A program made the translations under genes and the position numbers. Shown piece by piece: positions 44,637 to 52,365 of a stretch of DNA of 64,000 nucleotides (its first letter is position 1; the number at the start of each line of letters is the position of its first letter). The stretch is from positions 496,001 to 560,000 of the forward strand of contig CAXXQT010000005.1 in the NCBI GenBank assembly GCA_963674575.2, read 5' to 3'. A model generated the notes under the pieces. That model saw only the letters and a program-made list of their open reading frames with translations, was not told the origin of the DNA and did not search any database. This stretch comes from JAAYAY01 sp963674575 (GTDB lineage Bacteria > Planctomycetota > Planctomycetia > Pirellulales > Thermoguttaceae).

Positions 44637-45017
44637 ATGAAGACACAAGGAGAACTCGAAGCCGCCATTTGCGAAGGAATCAGCCGCTTTGAGCAAGATT
44701 ACATGGGGCGGGGCCCCAAGGACATCCGAACCTATCTGCTCGGCGACCTACTCGTCGTCCGTCTTCGAGGAGTTCTGACGGCTGCGGAACAGCATCTGGT
44801 CACGTCATTGCCGGCCGAAAAAGGACGCGACCTGCTCAAGCAAGTGCGCACCCATCTGGTCGAGACCGCACGACCCGTTATGGAAACAATGGTTCAGGAG
44901 GTTACCGGCGTTAAGGTATTGAGTCTGCACCACGACGTCAGCACCGTTACCGGTGAGGAGGTCGTCCTCTTCACGCTTGCTGAGAGGCCGGATTTCCGAG
45001 AGACCAAGAAAAGATAG
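44637..45017 (+). CDS. DUF2294 domain protein (copy 2)
   Basis: A 126-aa protein that matches the whole domain: MKTQGELEAAICEGISRFEQ, YMGRGPKDIRTYLLGDLLVV, RLRGVLTAAEQHLV, GRDLLKQVRTHLVETARPVM, VTGVKVLSLHHDVSTVTGEE, VVLFTLA. The domain (Pfam PF10057) has been linked to a Na+-driven membrane-potential system (MpsC). ATG 44637 has GGAG 6 nt upstream and a promoter at 44542-44570. It is the only plus-strand gene in this stretch. Copy 1 is at 39053-39496. Confidence 0.82.
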   Translation: MKTQGELEAAICEGISRFEQDYMGRGPKDIRTYLLGDLLVVRLRGVLTAAEQHLVTSLPAEKGRDLLKQVRTHLVETARPVMETMVQEVTGVKVLSLHHDVSTVTGEEVVLFTLAERPDFRETKKR

Positions 45018-45027
45018 GAACTCTGCT

Positions 45028-45384
45028 TCAAGCGGTCTCGCTCACTGTAATCTTGCCTTCTTGGGGACCGGCCAGTGCAACGCGTTCTCGAAGCAAAGCA
45101 GCAACAAACTCGTGACCTTCCTGCACGGCAATATCCTCTGCCGTTCGCCCTCTTCGAGTCCGGGTATTCGGCTCTGCACCCGATTCGAGTAGAGTTCTGA
45201 TCACTTCGATGTGACCCCGCGCTGCGGCGCACATCAGCACGGTAAAATCCTCGTCACTCTTTGCATTTGGGTTCCCGCCTGAGTGAAGGAGTTTGTCAAC
45301 CAGATCCAGCCGGCCGTCCTCGGCGGCCTGAATCAGTAGTTTCTCTCTTCTTCGTGGGAAGATCGACTTAAGTCTTCTCAGCAT
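45028..45384 (-). CDS. Ankyrin-repeat protein
   Basis: A 118-aa protein with three ankyrin repeats (EKLLIQAAEDGRLDLVDKLL, SDEDFTVLMCAAARGHIEVIRTLLE, TRRGRTAEDIAVQEGHEFVAALL), used for protein-protein contacts. ATG 45384 has GGAG 10 nt upstream. The C-terminal ~18 residues are a short polar tail. It lies downstream of the DksA-like gene. Role unknown. Confidence 0.85.
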   Translation of the reverse strand: MLRRLKSIFPRRREKLLIQAAEDGRLDLVDKLLHSGGNPNAKSDEDFTVLMCAAARGHIEVIRTLLESGAEPNTRTRRGRTAEDIAVQEGHEFVAALLRERVALAGPQEGKITVSETA

Positions 45385-45497
45385 CGCATGTATCTCCAAT
45401 CCGCTTCAGCGGTCCATAGCCCAATGCTGCCTTGCCTGAGCTCCGCTCCGCGTGCGAACACAAAGCGAAATGGCTTTCCTGATTCGGGTCGTATCGT

Positions 45498-45866
45498 TCA
45501 AGTCCCGTGATCATCTTCCTGCTGCGAGGCACAACCGACGCACAGAGCCGCATAGGGGATGACTTGCAGGCGGGCCTTGGGAATCAACGCGTTGCACACT
45601 TCACATCTGCCAAAGCTGCCTTCGTTGATCCGCTTCAATGCCGCGTCGATCTGGTCCAGGGCGTCCTTCTCGCTCTCTAGCAAGCTCAGCGTGAATTCCT
45701 GGTCAAAGTTGCTACTGCCGAGCTCTGCCATATCGTTCGGCATGCTGGTCGCTCTACTGAGATCCTTGTTGAGAGCATTATCTTCCATTTGCGTCATGTC
45801 GCCCTGGAGTCTTGCTCGCAGAGCGAGAAGTTCTTCTCGAAGAAGCGTGAAATCCGGTTTGGTCAT
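45498..45866 (-). CDS. TraR/DksA-family zinc-finger protein
   Basis: A 122-aa protein with a helical N-terminus (LREELLALRARLQGDM), the conserved DMAELGSSNFDQEFTLSLLE segment and a C4 zinc finger CEVC...CVGC at the C-terminus (GRCEVCNALIPKARLQVIPY). It is of the DksA-like type with the acidic tip region, and is probably an RNA-polymerase-binding stress regulator. Start ATG 45866 has only a weak ribosome-binding site. Neighbours are an ankyrin protein and a hypothetical gene. Confidence 0.85.
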   Translation of the reverse strand: MTKPDFTLLREELLALRARLQGDMTQMEDNALNKDLSRATSMPNDMAELGSSNFDQEFTLSLLESEKDALDQIDAALKRINEGSFGRCEVCNALIPKARLQVIPYAALCVGCASQQEDDHGT

Positions 45867-45931
45867 AGCGTGGGATCCACAAAGCAAATATGTATCTTCT
45901 GGCGCGGGCCGCATACCACACGGGGACAGAT

Positions 45932-46252
45932 TCAGACCGAAGAGCACAATCTGACAAGGGGCGGGTCACTTGTGAGTATTTCACCGGTATCCGATACCGT
46001 CAGATAGTAGGACAGCCCAATACGGGGCGCGATCGTTACGGCAAGGTTCCTTTCCGGCTCGGGCTGCTGCCAAATGTTGACACGGTACTTGCTGCCGTGG
46101 TGCCGAGAAACCTCCACGCGGTGCAGTCGTGGCGGCTTGCCGAGCTTGTCCAGCACTTGCGACTTGATCCGTTCCGTGTGGTCTGCCGCCTGAGGTTGTT
46201 TTGTTGTTGCAGCCTTGCCCTGGTTCGCGACGGCTTCGCTGACCTTTTCCAT
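45932..46252 (-). CDS. Hypothetical protein, 106 aa, with a leader-type 5' region
   Basis: Not recognised. It has a helical Lys/Ala/Gln-rich N-terminus (VSEAVANQGKAATTKQPQAA), KSQVLDKLGKPPRLHRVEVSRHHG, then a beta-rich half (KYRVNIWQQPEPERNLAVTI, LSYYLTVSDTGEILTSDPPL). The start ATG 46252 has GAGGAAA 3-4 nt upstream. Leader copy 3 ends about 148 nt upstream. It is co-directional with the DksA-like and ankyrin genes. Confidence 0.72.
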   Translation of the reverse strand: MEKVSEAVANQGKAATTKQPQAADHTERIKSQVLDKLGKPPRLHRVEVSRHHGSKYRVNIWQQPEPERNLAVTIAPRIGLSYYLTVSDTGEILTSDPPLVRLCSSV

Positions 46253-46399
46253 TATTTCCTCGCGGTTGTGGAAGGCGATGGCAAGCACCAGCCATCCATG
46301 GTGACCGTGCCGAAGAGAAGAGGTTTCAGTCCACCTTCCCGAGTTCGAATACAGGAAGGTTCAGTAGGTGGATACCGGGCATCCGGCATTGCACACACA

Positions 46400-46505
46400 A
46401 AGGAAAGCCGACGCAGTGGAACGCCCATGGCATTCAACCACGTCGGCTTACTCTTCAATGAACCCCCCGGCAGGCTCGGGTTGCTCTTCATCTAGTCATC
46501 CGACG
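46400..46505 (-). ncRNA. Structured leader element with terminator hairpin (copy 3)
   Basis: Minus strand: GTCGGATGACTAGATGAAGA, a small stem CCCG/CGGG, a GGGGGG run, GAGTAAGCCGACG, and a long hairpin (46404-46449) followed by TTTCCTTTG. Pairing in the long stem is weaker than in copy 1. A promoter at 46511-46537 places the transcript start at or next to the element's edge. The 106-aa gene starts 148 nt downstream. The reverse direction holds the UPF0270-like gene. Confidence 0.6.
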
Positions 46506-46510
46506 CGACC

Positions 46511-46537
46511 ATTGTACGGTACGTAGGACAAACGCAA
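46511..46537 (-). promoter_or_regulatory. Promoter before leader copy 3
   Basis: Minus strand: TTGCGT, 15 nt, TACAAT. The same arrangement is found at 7969-7995 before the degraded leader. Confidence 0.45.
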
Positions 46538-46619
46538 CACCCCCTCGGTTGGCCGCGAACCTGTTCCGCGGACACTTGAGGATAACTGAATCCCGGGCGC
46601 CCCCTCGGACCGTGAGACA

Positions 46620-46648
46620 TTGGTGGATGTCTGGTGTGGCCGTATACT
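46620..46648 (+). promoter_or_regulatory. Promoter of the UPF0270-like gene, apparently leaderless
   Basis: TTGGTG, 17 nt, TATACT. Only six bases (GGTTCA) separate the -10 box from ATG 46655, so the expected transcript start coincides with the start codon, and no ribosome-binding site is present. Confidence 0.55.
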
Positions 46649-46654
46649 GGTTCA

Positions 46655-46876
46655 ATGCACATTCCCCATGCGAAGTTGTCGGCCGTAGCACTGCGGGCCA
46701 TTGTTGAAGAGTTTGTCACCCGCGACGGCACGGACCACTCTGCGATTGAACCGCGTATCGAGACGGTACTGCACGAACTTCAAGCTGGCCGAATTGAGCT
46801 GCATTTTGATGATGTAACTCGGACATGCAATCTCCTGGCAACGGTAGAGAGCCCATCTACTGAGCGTGGTCGGTAA
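46655..46876 (+). CDS. UPF0270 (YheU)-like small protein, intact copy
   Basis: A 73-aa protein: MHIPHAKLSAVALRAIVEEF, VTRDGTDHSAIEPRIETVL, HELQAGRIELHFDDVTRTCN. It follows the YheU/UPF0270 pattern (IP at the N-terminus, FV-RDGTD in the middle, amphipathic helix, then a strand of the L-F-D type). The function of the family is unknown. The start codon lies 6 nt after a -10 box, so its mRNA is probably leaderless. A decayed duplicate is at 8181-8390. Confidence 0.72.
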   Translation: MHIPHAKLSAVALRAIVEEFVTRDGTDHSAIEPRIETVLHELQAGRIELHFDDVTRTCNLLATVESPSTERGR

Positions 46877-46925
46877 TCCGATCGTGGTCGACCGGGATTG
46901 CTTATCGTGTAACACGGCAAATAGA

Positions 46926-46959
46926 GACGCCCCCGATCCCGAATAGGATCAGGGGCGCC
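46926..46959 (-). terminator. Intrinsic terminator after the cold-shock gene
   Basis: Minus strand: GGCGCCCCTGATCC, loop TATTC, GGGATCGGGGGCGT, then TCTATTT. It lies ~47 nt beyond the cold-shock gene stop. Confidence 0.7.
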
Positions 46960-47006
46960 ATGATGCATCCTGCGATACCGTTTCTGCCGAACTCACGCTA
47001 GCCCAG

Positions 47007-47204
47007 CTAGGCGGTTCGGACGTTTTCGGCGCGCGGACCCTTGGGGCCGCGGCCTTCGTCGTAGGTCACCGCTTGTCCGATCTGGAGCGCCTCGATGGCG
47101 ACTCCCTCCACCGCACTGTGATGGAAGAAGATGTCGCCCCGGTCACCCTCGATGAAGCCGAAACCCTTGTCGGTGAGTACTTTCTTGATTGTTCCCTGCG
47201 GCAT
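47007..47204 (-). CDS. Cold-shock domain protein
   Basis: A 65-aa CspA-type RNA/ssDNA-binding protein. RNP1 is present as KGFGFI and RNP2 as DIFFHHS, then QAVTYDEGRGPKGPRAENV. The start ATG 47204 has GGAG 8 nt upstream; an upstream GTG at 47213 would overlap that site. It acts as an RNA chaperone in the cytoplasm. Its promoter (47455-47482) is far upstream, giving a ~240-nt 5' leader as in other cold-shock genes. Confidence 0.93.
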   Translation of the reverse strand: MPQGTIKKVLTDKGFGFIEGDRGDIFFHHSAVEGVAIEALQIGQAVTYDEGRGPKGPRAENVRTA

Positions 47205-47454
47205 GGCAGCCACTCCTTCAAAACGAGATAGAAATTCCGGTCGACCATGCTTCGGTCAGCCCCTTGCGACATAGCGAAGCTGCGACCGGACAAGAAAAAG
47301 GTGGCAATCAACCGCAATCGGAAACAGATGCCCTCGAAAAGGCTGCTGACACACGAAAAGCAGTGCGTCGAAGAGGGACTCTTAGGAGATACCACAACGG
47401 TATCTTGGAGAGTTGGGGGCCCACATCTTCGCATTATCACCCCGTAACATTCAA
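47205..47454 (-). promoter_or_regulatory. Long 5' leader of the cold-shock gene
   Basis: About 240 nt between the predicted transcript start and ATG 47204 with no gene. Long, structured leaders are known to control cold-shock mRNA translation; no specific motif was recognised here. Confidence 0.4.
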
Positions 47455-47482
47455 ATCATAGCATGCCTGGCGAGGAGTACAA
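47455..47482 (-). promoter_or_regulatory. Promoter of the cold-shock gene
   Basis: Minus strand: TTGTAC, 16 nt, TATGAT. It lies 138 nt past the ptsI stop. Nothing else was seen between 47483 and 47619. Confidence 0.55.
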
Positions 47483-47619
47483 TAGGTAATATTGGACTAC
47501 TATTGTCCGGTCATCGCGGCAGACCCCGTTCTTGTGAGCAGACATTCGCCATAAGAACCGTTTGCAGCAATTATTCGTTTGTTCGCAAATTGGGTTAACG
47601 GTTTTCCAACACTTGAGTT

Positions 47620-49344
47620 TCAACGTACTTCGATCGGCTGCAATCGCTGGAGAAGCTCTCGCACCTGTTGCGCCGTTCGACACTCAAGGGCCGAGGTAGC
47701 GACCTCGAACGCTTCGTAGCAACTGATCTTCCGCAGACAGTGTCGCACCGTGGCGGCTCGAGCCGGAGTCATGCTCAGCTCTCGGATACCCAACCCAGCC
47801 AGCAAACAGGCAAAATCGGGATCCGCTGCCTCTTCGCCGCACACGGAGACTGGACATTCCCGTTTGTCCGCGGCCTCAACGACCTGTTTGATCGCCCTAA
47901 GGACCGCAGGATGCATGGCGGTGCAATCGTCCGTCCCCTCGGCCAGATCTCGATCGACCGCGAGCATGTACTGCGTCAGGTCGTTGGTGCCCAGTGACAC
48001 AAAATCCGCCAGTTCAAGGATCTCGTCCAACGCGTACAGTGCCGCTGGCGTTTCGATCATTGCTCCGATCGGAGGTCTTCGCAGCACACCAAGTTGGTCC
48101 GCCACACGTTCGACGGCCGCGATGGCTTGGGCAAAATCGTCACTGCCAATGACCATCGGAAACAGGATACGAACGTCCGACGTTTGTGCCACTTGCACGA
48201 TGGCACGCAATTGGATGTCCAAGAGACTCCGCTCGGCCAGTGAGAATCGCAAACCTCGTAGATGAAGACTCGTGTGTTTTTCCGACCCCTCCAATAGAAG
48301 AAAAGGCGGTAGTTTGTCGCCCCCAAGATCGAACGTGCGAACGACAAGCGGACGGCCATTGAGACCTCGCGCCATGCGGTCGTACATCTCCAACTGCATT
48401 TGGAAATCTGGACGTTCCTTTGCTTCAAGATAGAGAAACTCGGTACGAAACAGCCCGACGCCCGTAAGGTTGTGCTCCGTGACCTGTTCGATCTCCTCTG
48501 GACGGCCCACGTTGGCGAGCAGTGAGATCTCGATGCCGTCGAGCGTAATGCAAGGCAGCTCCTCTTTGATCGCGATCGCATCGGCGCGCTCTTCGTGTTC
48601 TCTCTTTCGCTTCGCAAAACTGGCTTCATCCGACGCGGACGGCGCCATCAATACTCGACCCGCCTCGCCATCCACGAGTAGTCGAATGCCCGACTGAATC
48701 TGCGAGGTTGCGTTGGAGATTCCCGTTACCGCGGGAATACCTAAAGACCGGGCAACGATGGCCGTGTGGCTGAATCTTCCTCCGTGCTCCGAGACAATGC
48801 CAGCCAACCCCGATTTCGCGAGTTCGACCGCTTCCGACGGTAGAAGTTCGCGGGCTACAATGATTGATCCGGGCGGCAGATGCTCGCTGGTCCAAGTGGG
48901 AGAGCCGGCCAAGTGTCGCATCATCCGCTGTCCGACGTCGCGAACATCTTGTTCGCGTTCGCGAATGTACGCGTTCTCAAGCCCTTGAAAACGTTCGACG
49001 AACTGGCGGATGACCGAATCGAGTGCCTGTTCCACGTTAACAAGTTCCCGGGCGACGTGTTTCTTGACAAGCGACGCTATGTTCTTGGCCATTTCAGAAT
49101 GCGCCGATAGCAGTGGCGCGAACTCAACCAGGCTCGGTTCTTTCAAGGCCGCCTGCTCGACCAAGTCCAGATCCTGACCCGTTCGCTCCAATGCGTCGTC
49201 GAGCCTTTTGCATTCCGATTCGATCGCCGACGTCGATATGTCACCGTGCGGCAACTCCAGACGGCGTTCGATCTCATAATCGTAGACAATGGCAACCCCA
49301 CCTGCAAAACCAGGTGAGACAGGAATCCCTTCCAAGAGCGACAT
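47620..49344 (-). CDS. ptsI: Phosphoenolpyruvate-protein phosphotransferase (PTS enzyme I)
   Basis: A 574-aa cytoplasmic enzyme that moves phosphate from PEP to HPr. The N-terminal helical domain (~1-145) is followed by the phospho-His domain with the active His in GGRFSHTAIVARSLGIPAVTG and the C-terminal PEP-binding barrel (NVGRPEEIEQV, GVGLFRTEFLYLE, MIETPAALYALDEI, FVSLGTNDLTQYMLAVDR, CGEEAADP with the catalytic Cys). Length and motifs are complete. No HPr or EII gene is next to it, so it may serve a regulatory (nitrogen-type or stress) PTS. Start ATG 49344 follows GAGAGG. A kinase-like ATPase gene lies 48 nt upstream. Confidence 0.94.
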   Translation of the reverse strand: MSLLEGIPVSPGFAGGVAIVYDYEIERRLELPHGDISTSAIESECKRLDDALERTGQDLDLVEQAALKEPSLVEFAPLLSAHSEMAKNIASLVKKHVARELVNVEQALDSVIRQFVERFQGLENAYIREREQDVRDVGQRMMRHLAGSPTWTSEHLPPGSIIVARELLPSEAVELAKSGLAGIVSEHGGRFSHTAIVARSLGIPAVTGISNATSQIQSGIRLLVDGEAGRVLMAPSASDEASFAKRKREHEERADAIAIKEELPCITLDGIEISLLANVGRPEEIEQVTEHNLTGVGLFRTEFLYLEAKERPDFQMQLEMYDRMARGLNGRPLVVRTFDLGGDKLPPFLLLEGSEKHTSLHLRGLRFSLAERSLLDIQLRAIVQVAQTSDVRILFPMVIGSDDFAQAIAAVERVADQLGVLRRPPIGAMIETPAALYALDEILELADFVSLGTNDLTQYMLAVDRDLAEGTDDCTAMHPAVLRAIKQVVEAADKRECPVSVCGEEAADPDFACLLAGLGIRELSMTPARAATVRHCLRKISCYEAFEVATSALECRTAQQVRELLQRLQPIEVR

Positions 49345-49392
49345 GCATTTACCTCTCGATCAAGTTCTTGGGATGGCTTCCTTGGCTTTGGC

Positions 49393-50154
49393 TCACTTGA
49401 TGTAGTCGTCCAAGTCAAACCGCGGTAACACGACAGTGACGTTCGTGCCCGAGGTTTCGCCACTAGTAACCGAGATTGAACCACAGCATTGCTCCACCAG
49501 AAGTTTCACAACTGCGAATCCCACGTCCAGATTGGCAGTGCGAGCCGGAGCGGCACGATAGAAGAACTCCATCACGCCGTCAATTTCCTGGCTTGGTCTT
49601 CCCCGGCCATTATCCGTCAATTGCAGTTCGTACCCATCTGGCTTCGCACGCAACGACAATCCCACCCGAATCTCACCTTTCGCGGGGTCGGGAAAACGCA
49701 AGGCGTTAAAGACCAAGTTGTCCAGAATGTGTCGTAAACGGGCGGGAAACCAGACGATATGATCGGGTTCGAGGTCGAACCGCAGAACTGCATTACTGAC
49801 GCCGTTCAATCTCTTCTGCCAGAGGAAAATCCTTTCGACCAGTGGTCGCAAGGCGACTGCTGTCACCTGATCACACGCCGGATGGTAGCCGGAAGGATCG
49901 TGCAGGTCGCGCAAGACTTCGCCGAAGTGTTGGCACGCCGAGGCAATTGCAGGGACAGGATCTGGCGGCTCCGCCGACAAAGCAGCATCCTCGCATAGCT
50001 GCGAGACCTGCTTGACGTGGTCACGAGCTTCCTGCTGCAAAAATTCTTCTTTTCTACGTAGCCGGTCGACTTCAAGCTCCAGATCTGCAGCGTAGATCAT
50101 AACCGTTTGAAGTTGACTTACCATATTGGGCGAGTTGCTTTTGGTTTCGAGCAT
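49393..50154 (-). CDS. Histidine-kinase-like ATPase (HATPase_c)
   Basis: A 253-aa soluble protein. A coiled-coil head (MIYAADLELEVDRLRRKEEF) leads into a helical region with the candidate His in EARDHVKQVSQL; a normal HisKA H-box is not visible. The HATPase_c domain (~140-250) has N-box LDNLVFNALRF, G1 DNGRGRP and AVVKLLVEQCCGSISV in place of a G2-box. Start ATG 50154 has AGGGAG 9 nt upstream. It directly precedes ptsI (48 nt). It may be a degenerate sensor kinase or an anti-sigma-type ATPase. Confidence 0.75.
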   Translation of the reverse strand: MLETKSNSPNMVSQLQTVMIYAADLELEVDRLRRKEEFLQQEARDHVKQVSQLCEDAALSAEPPDPVPAIASACQHFGEVLRDLHDPSGYHPACDQVTAVALRPLVERIFLWQKRLNGVSNAVLRFDLEPDHIVWFPARLRHILDNLVFNALRFPDPAKGEIRVGLSLRAKPDGYELQLTDNGRGRPSQEIDGVMEFFYRAAPARTANLDVGFAVVKLLVEQCCGSISVTSGETSGTNVTVVLPRFDLDDYIK

Positions 50155-50418
50155 CTCCCATTTCTCCCTCAAGAACTGACATCGACTTGCGAGGATCCCG
50201 CAACTCAAGACGCGACCGAACGCCGATAGCGAATCCAAAGGGCACGGCGTGTTCGTGCTTGAGCTGCTTAAAACTCCAACGACGCGATCGCTGCAGGCGC
50301 CAACCCAATTGGCAGCCAAGAACCAGTGTACTGCAACTCGGTACGCAAGACGCCGATGTCCGCCGGTGCTTGTCCGTCGCTCCGCATCGCGTGTGGGCCG
50401 TTTGGGGGCGCTAGCGCA

Positions 50419-50700
50419 TTACGAGCAGGGCGATTCGGCATCCTGCATCGCAGCGAACCCCGCCTCCGTAAGCGAGTAGCCGCCACGAAAGCTCTCGGCA
50501 GCCAACAGTCCCTTGTGGATCAATTGGGCCAGCGGTATGTTGAAGTTCTCGAGGTCAGAGCCACTAATACACAGCATTTTTCCCGGAGTCATCAAATACT
50601 CGCGGAAGTGAATCAGAACCGAGTGCTCTTCCACGGATAACAGTATGCCGTTCGAATCGTGCAAATCGTCTGATTCCCGGGTTTTTCCAGCGTGTATCAT
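50419..50700 (-). CDS. Hypothetical protein with winged-helix-like end, 93 aa
   Basis: Not recognised. An N-terminal polar part is followed by strands and helices (LLSVEEHSVLIHFREYLMTP) and a possible winged helix (IPLAQLIHKGLLAAESFRGG, then YSLTEAGFAAM). The ATG at 50700 has a poor ribosome-binding site and lies 3 nt after the upstream gene stop. Nothing was seen between 50155 and 50418. Confidence 0.55.
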   Translation of the reverse strand: MIHAGKTRESDDLHDSNGILLSVEEHSVLIHFREYLMTPGKMLCISGSDLENFNIPLAQLIHKGLLAAESFRGGYSLTEAGFAAMQDAESPCS

Positions 50701-50703
50701 GAG

Positions 50704-51051
50704 CTACGAGTGCTTCACAGGTACTTGAGGGACCACCTGCCAGCCAAGGCGTTCCATGGTCATTCGGACGAGAATCGTGATCGATTGTTCGAATCGGTGT
50801 TTTCCTTGCGGATCGCTTGCCGCCAAGAAACTCTGGACCGCTGGCAAAGACTCGATGTCATGCACGATCGCGGTTATCGGTGCCTTTCTGTGGACCGTTT
50901 CTGATTCTTCCATGCGGTGCTGTTGATCGCTGCGGTTAAACAAAGCGAGAATGGCATCAAAGGGTAAATCAGCGTTCTCCAAAACGTCAGAAAACTCTCT
51001 TCCCTGACGGTCCCTGAGAAAATCTCGGCGGGTGATGTGTGCTGTTGGCAT
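50704..51051 (-). CDS. Hypothetical protein, paralogue of 52366-52887
   Basis: A 115-aa protein. Shared with the paralogue: ITR-x-FL-x-DRQGR-FSDVL, PFD-x-x-LA-F, RMEE-E-x-H, FLA...K/R, V-V-x-VRM-ME-x-GWQ. The pattern is helical and acidic, unknown in function. The close spacing suggests it forms a unit with the 93-aa gene downstream. The ATG at 51051 has a weak site. Confidence 0.65.
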   Translation of the reverse strand: MPTAHITRRDFLRDRQGREFSDVLENADLPFDAILALFNRSDQQHRMEESETVHRKAPITAIVHDIESLPAVQSFLAASDPQGKHRFEQSITILVRMTMERLGWQVVPQVPVKHS

Positions 51052-51176
51052 CGTTCATAACTCAGATATGCTGGATTGCCTGCAAATGGCGTCACAACCG
51101 GGCGAAGGCACTCTTAGAGCCGCTATCAAAACCACAGGCTGTGCACGTCTATGCCCGTGGGAAACTTACTCGTTTA

Positions 51177-51455
51177 TTAGGGCCTCTTAGTTCTTCGAAG
51201 GCGGTATGAGTCGTTTAAGTCGTAGGCAGGGATCGAAACCAGAAGTCGTTCGAACTTGGGTTGGGTCATCCGAAAGCTATGGATGACCGAGAAGCTGACG
51301 GACGACGAATTCACGCCCTCGTGGAACGCTTCACTTGTCTTGAAAACGAAGAACTGACTGAGGCGTTCGAGAAGCCACAACGCATTCCTGAGTCCGTCGA
51401 CTCTCAGCAGACAAGTCTCGCCCTTCGAACTGACGGAAACATCAAAGGCCTTCAT
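51177..51455 (-). CDS. Hypothetical protein, 92 aa
   Basis: Start ATG 51455 (MKAFDVSVSSKGETCLLRVDG), with another ATG 12 nt upstream. The fold looks mixed (LWLLERLSQFFVFKTSEAFH, SVSFSVIHSFRMTQPKFERLL). No domain was recognised. It lies after DUF3467 and may share its transcript. Confidence 0.5.
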   Translation of the reverse strand: MKAFDVSVSSKGETCLLRVDGLRNALWLLERLSQFFVFKTSEAFHEGVNSSSVSFSVIHSFRMTQPKFERLLVSIPAYDLNDSYRLRRTKRP

Positions 51456-51487
51456 GAAAGTCACCAAGTTTGGATGGGAAGGGAAAT

Positions 51488-51826
51488 TCAGGTTCGTCTG
51501 ACCCGTCGTTGAACGTCCGTTTCCAGCGCGCCGAACGTGGCCTCATGACGTTGGATCGTGAGCTGCAAAACCTGGAGCAGTCTCTTCGCGGTGAACAGAT
51601 TGGTTACGATGCGCTGGTCTACTGTGATCGGTTCAGTCGGCGTCCCCATCGGTTGGGGGTTGAGGCCGAAATCGATGACTAATTCCTCGGGGGTGCCCGT
51701 TACGCGGCAGAAATTGGCGTAGCAGGCGATTGCCTTCGAATCATCAATCTGGACGTTGCCGGCCTGCGGATCGCCGCGGCTGACGCCTTCTGCGGTGGCT
51801 GGTTGGGTGGCGTTGATTTGACTCAT
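51488..51826 (-). CDS. DUF3467 domain protein
   Basis: A 112-aa protein. The family motif is clear: CYANFCRVTGTPEELVIDFG, LNPQPMGTPTEPITVDQRIV, TAKRLLQVLQLTIQRHEATF, GALETDVQRRV. DUF3467 proteins are small, common in planctomycetes, and of unknown function. ATG 51826 opens a polar Gln/Thr-rich head (~30 residues). It follows the BON gene by 23 nt. Confidence 0.87.
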   Translation of the reverse strand: MSQINATQPATAEGVSRGDPQAGNVQIDDSKAIACYANFCRVTGTPEELVIDFGLNPQPMGTPTEPITVDQRIVTNLFTAKRLLQVLQLTIQRHEATFGALETDVQRRVRRT

Positions 51827-51849
51827 GCTAGTGGCTCCTCGCCGTCTGA

Positions 51850-52188
51850 TCAGGATAGTTCGTTTCCGTCGCTCGCCGGTCTTTCGTACAGATTCTTGAC
51901 TTCTCCCGTCGGCGGCTCGTACTTGACTCGCGTCTGCTTAGGGGCCGCCTTGGCCTCCTTAGGAGCGACTTTCAACTGGTCGACGACCTGTCGGACACCG
52001 TCGATTCCCTGGGCGGCTCTCAACGCGGGACGGCGCTGCAGGTCGCGTTGGATCGTTCCCGACAGGGTCACCTGCCCGTTTCTGACAGATACGCGAACCG
52101 AGCAGCCCGCTCCGAGGGCTGCCCTGGTGAGACGCTGGTTGACCTTGTTGAGAAGAACTTTGTCTGGAACGACTTGTTTGCGCAGCAC
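51850..52188 (-). CDS. BON-domain protein
   Basis: A 112-aa protein with one BON domain (VLLNKVNQRLTRAALGAGCS, VRVSVRNGQVTLSGTI, QGIDGVRQVVDQLKV), a phospholipid- or osmolyte-binding fold. No signal peptide is visible in the N-terminus. A Lys/Pro-rich tail follows. The pair BON-DUF3467 is transcribed together. The ATG has no strong ribosome-binding site. Confidence 0.83.
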   Translation of the reverse strand: MLRKQVVPDKVLLNKVNQRLTRAALGAGCSVRVSVRNGQVTLSGTIQRDLQRRPALRAAQGIDGVRQVVDQLKVAPKEAKAAPKQTRVKYEPPTGEVKNLYERPASDGNELS

Positions 52189-52365
52189 AGTCAGACCTCC
52201 AAAAGCCTGTTCAGGGCACGAAGAAAGCTTCGCGTAGGAGTCGACTGCGTCGCTGAGCGAGAATTCAGAGAAGGAGTGGATTTCCTAGGGGAAGTAGAAT
52301 CCTCTGCTGTCCGAGTGGTGAATACCGCCGGAGGCGGCACAAAATCAACCTATCAACTCAACGTT

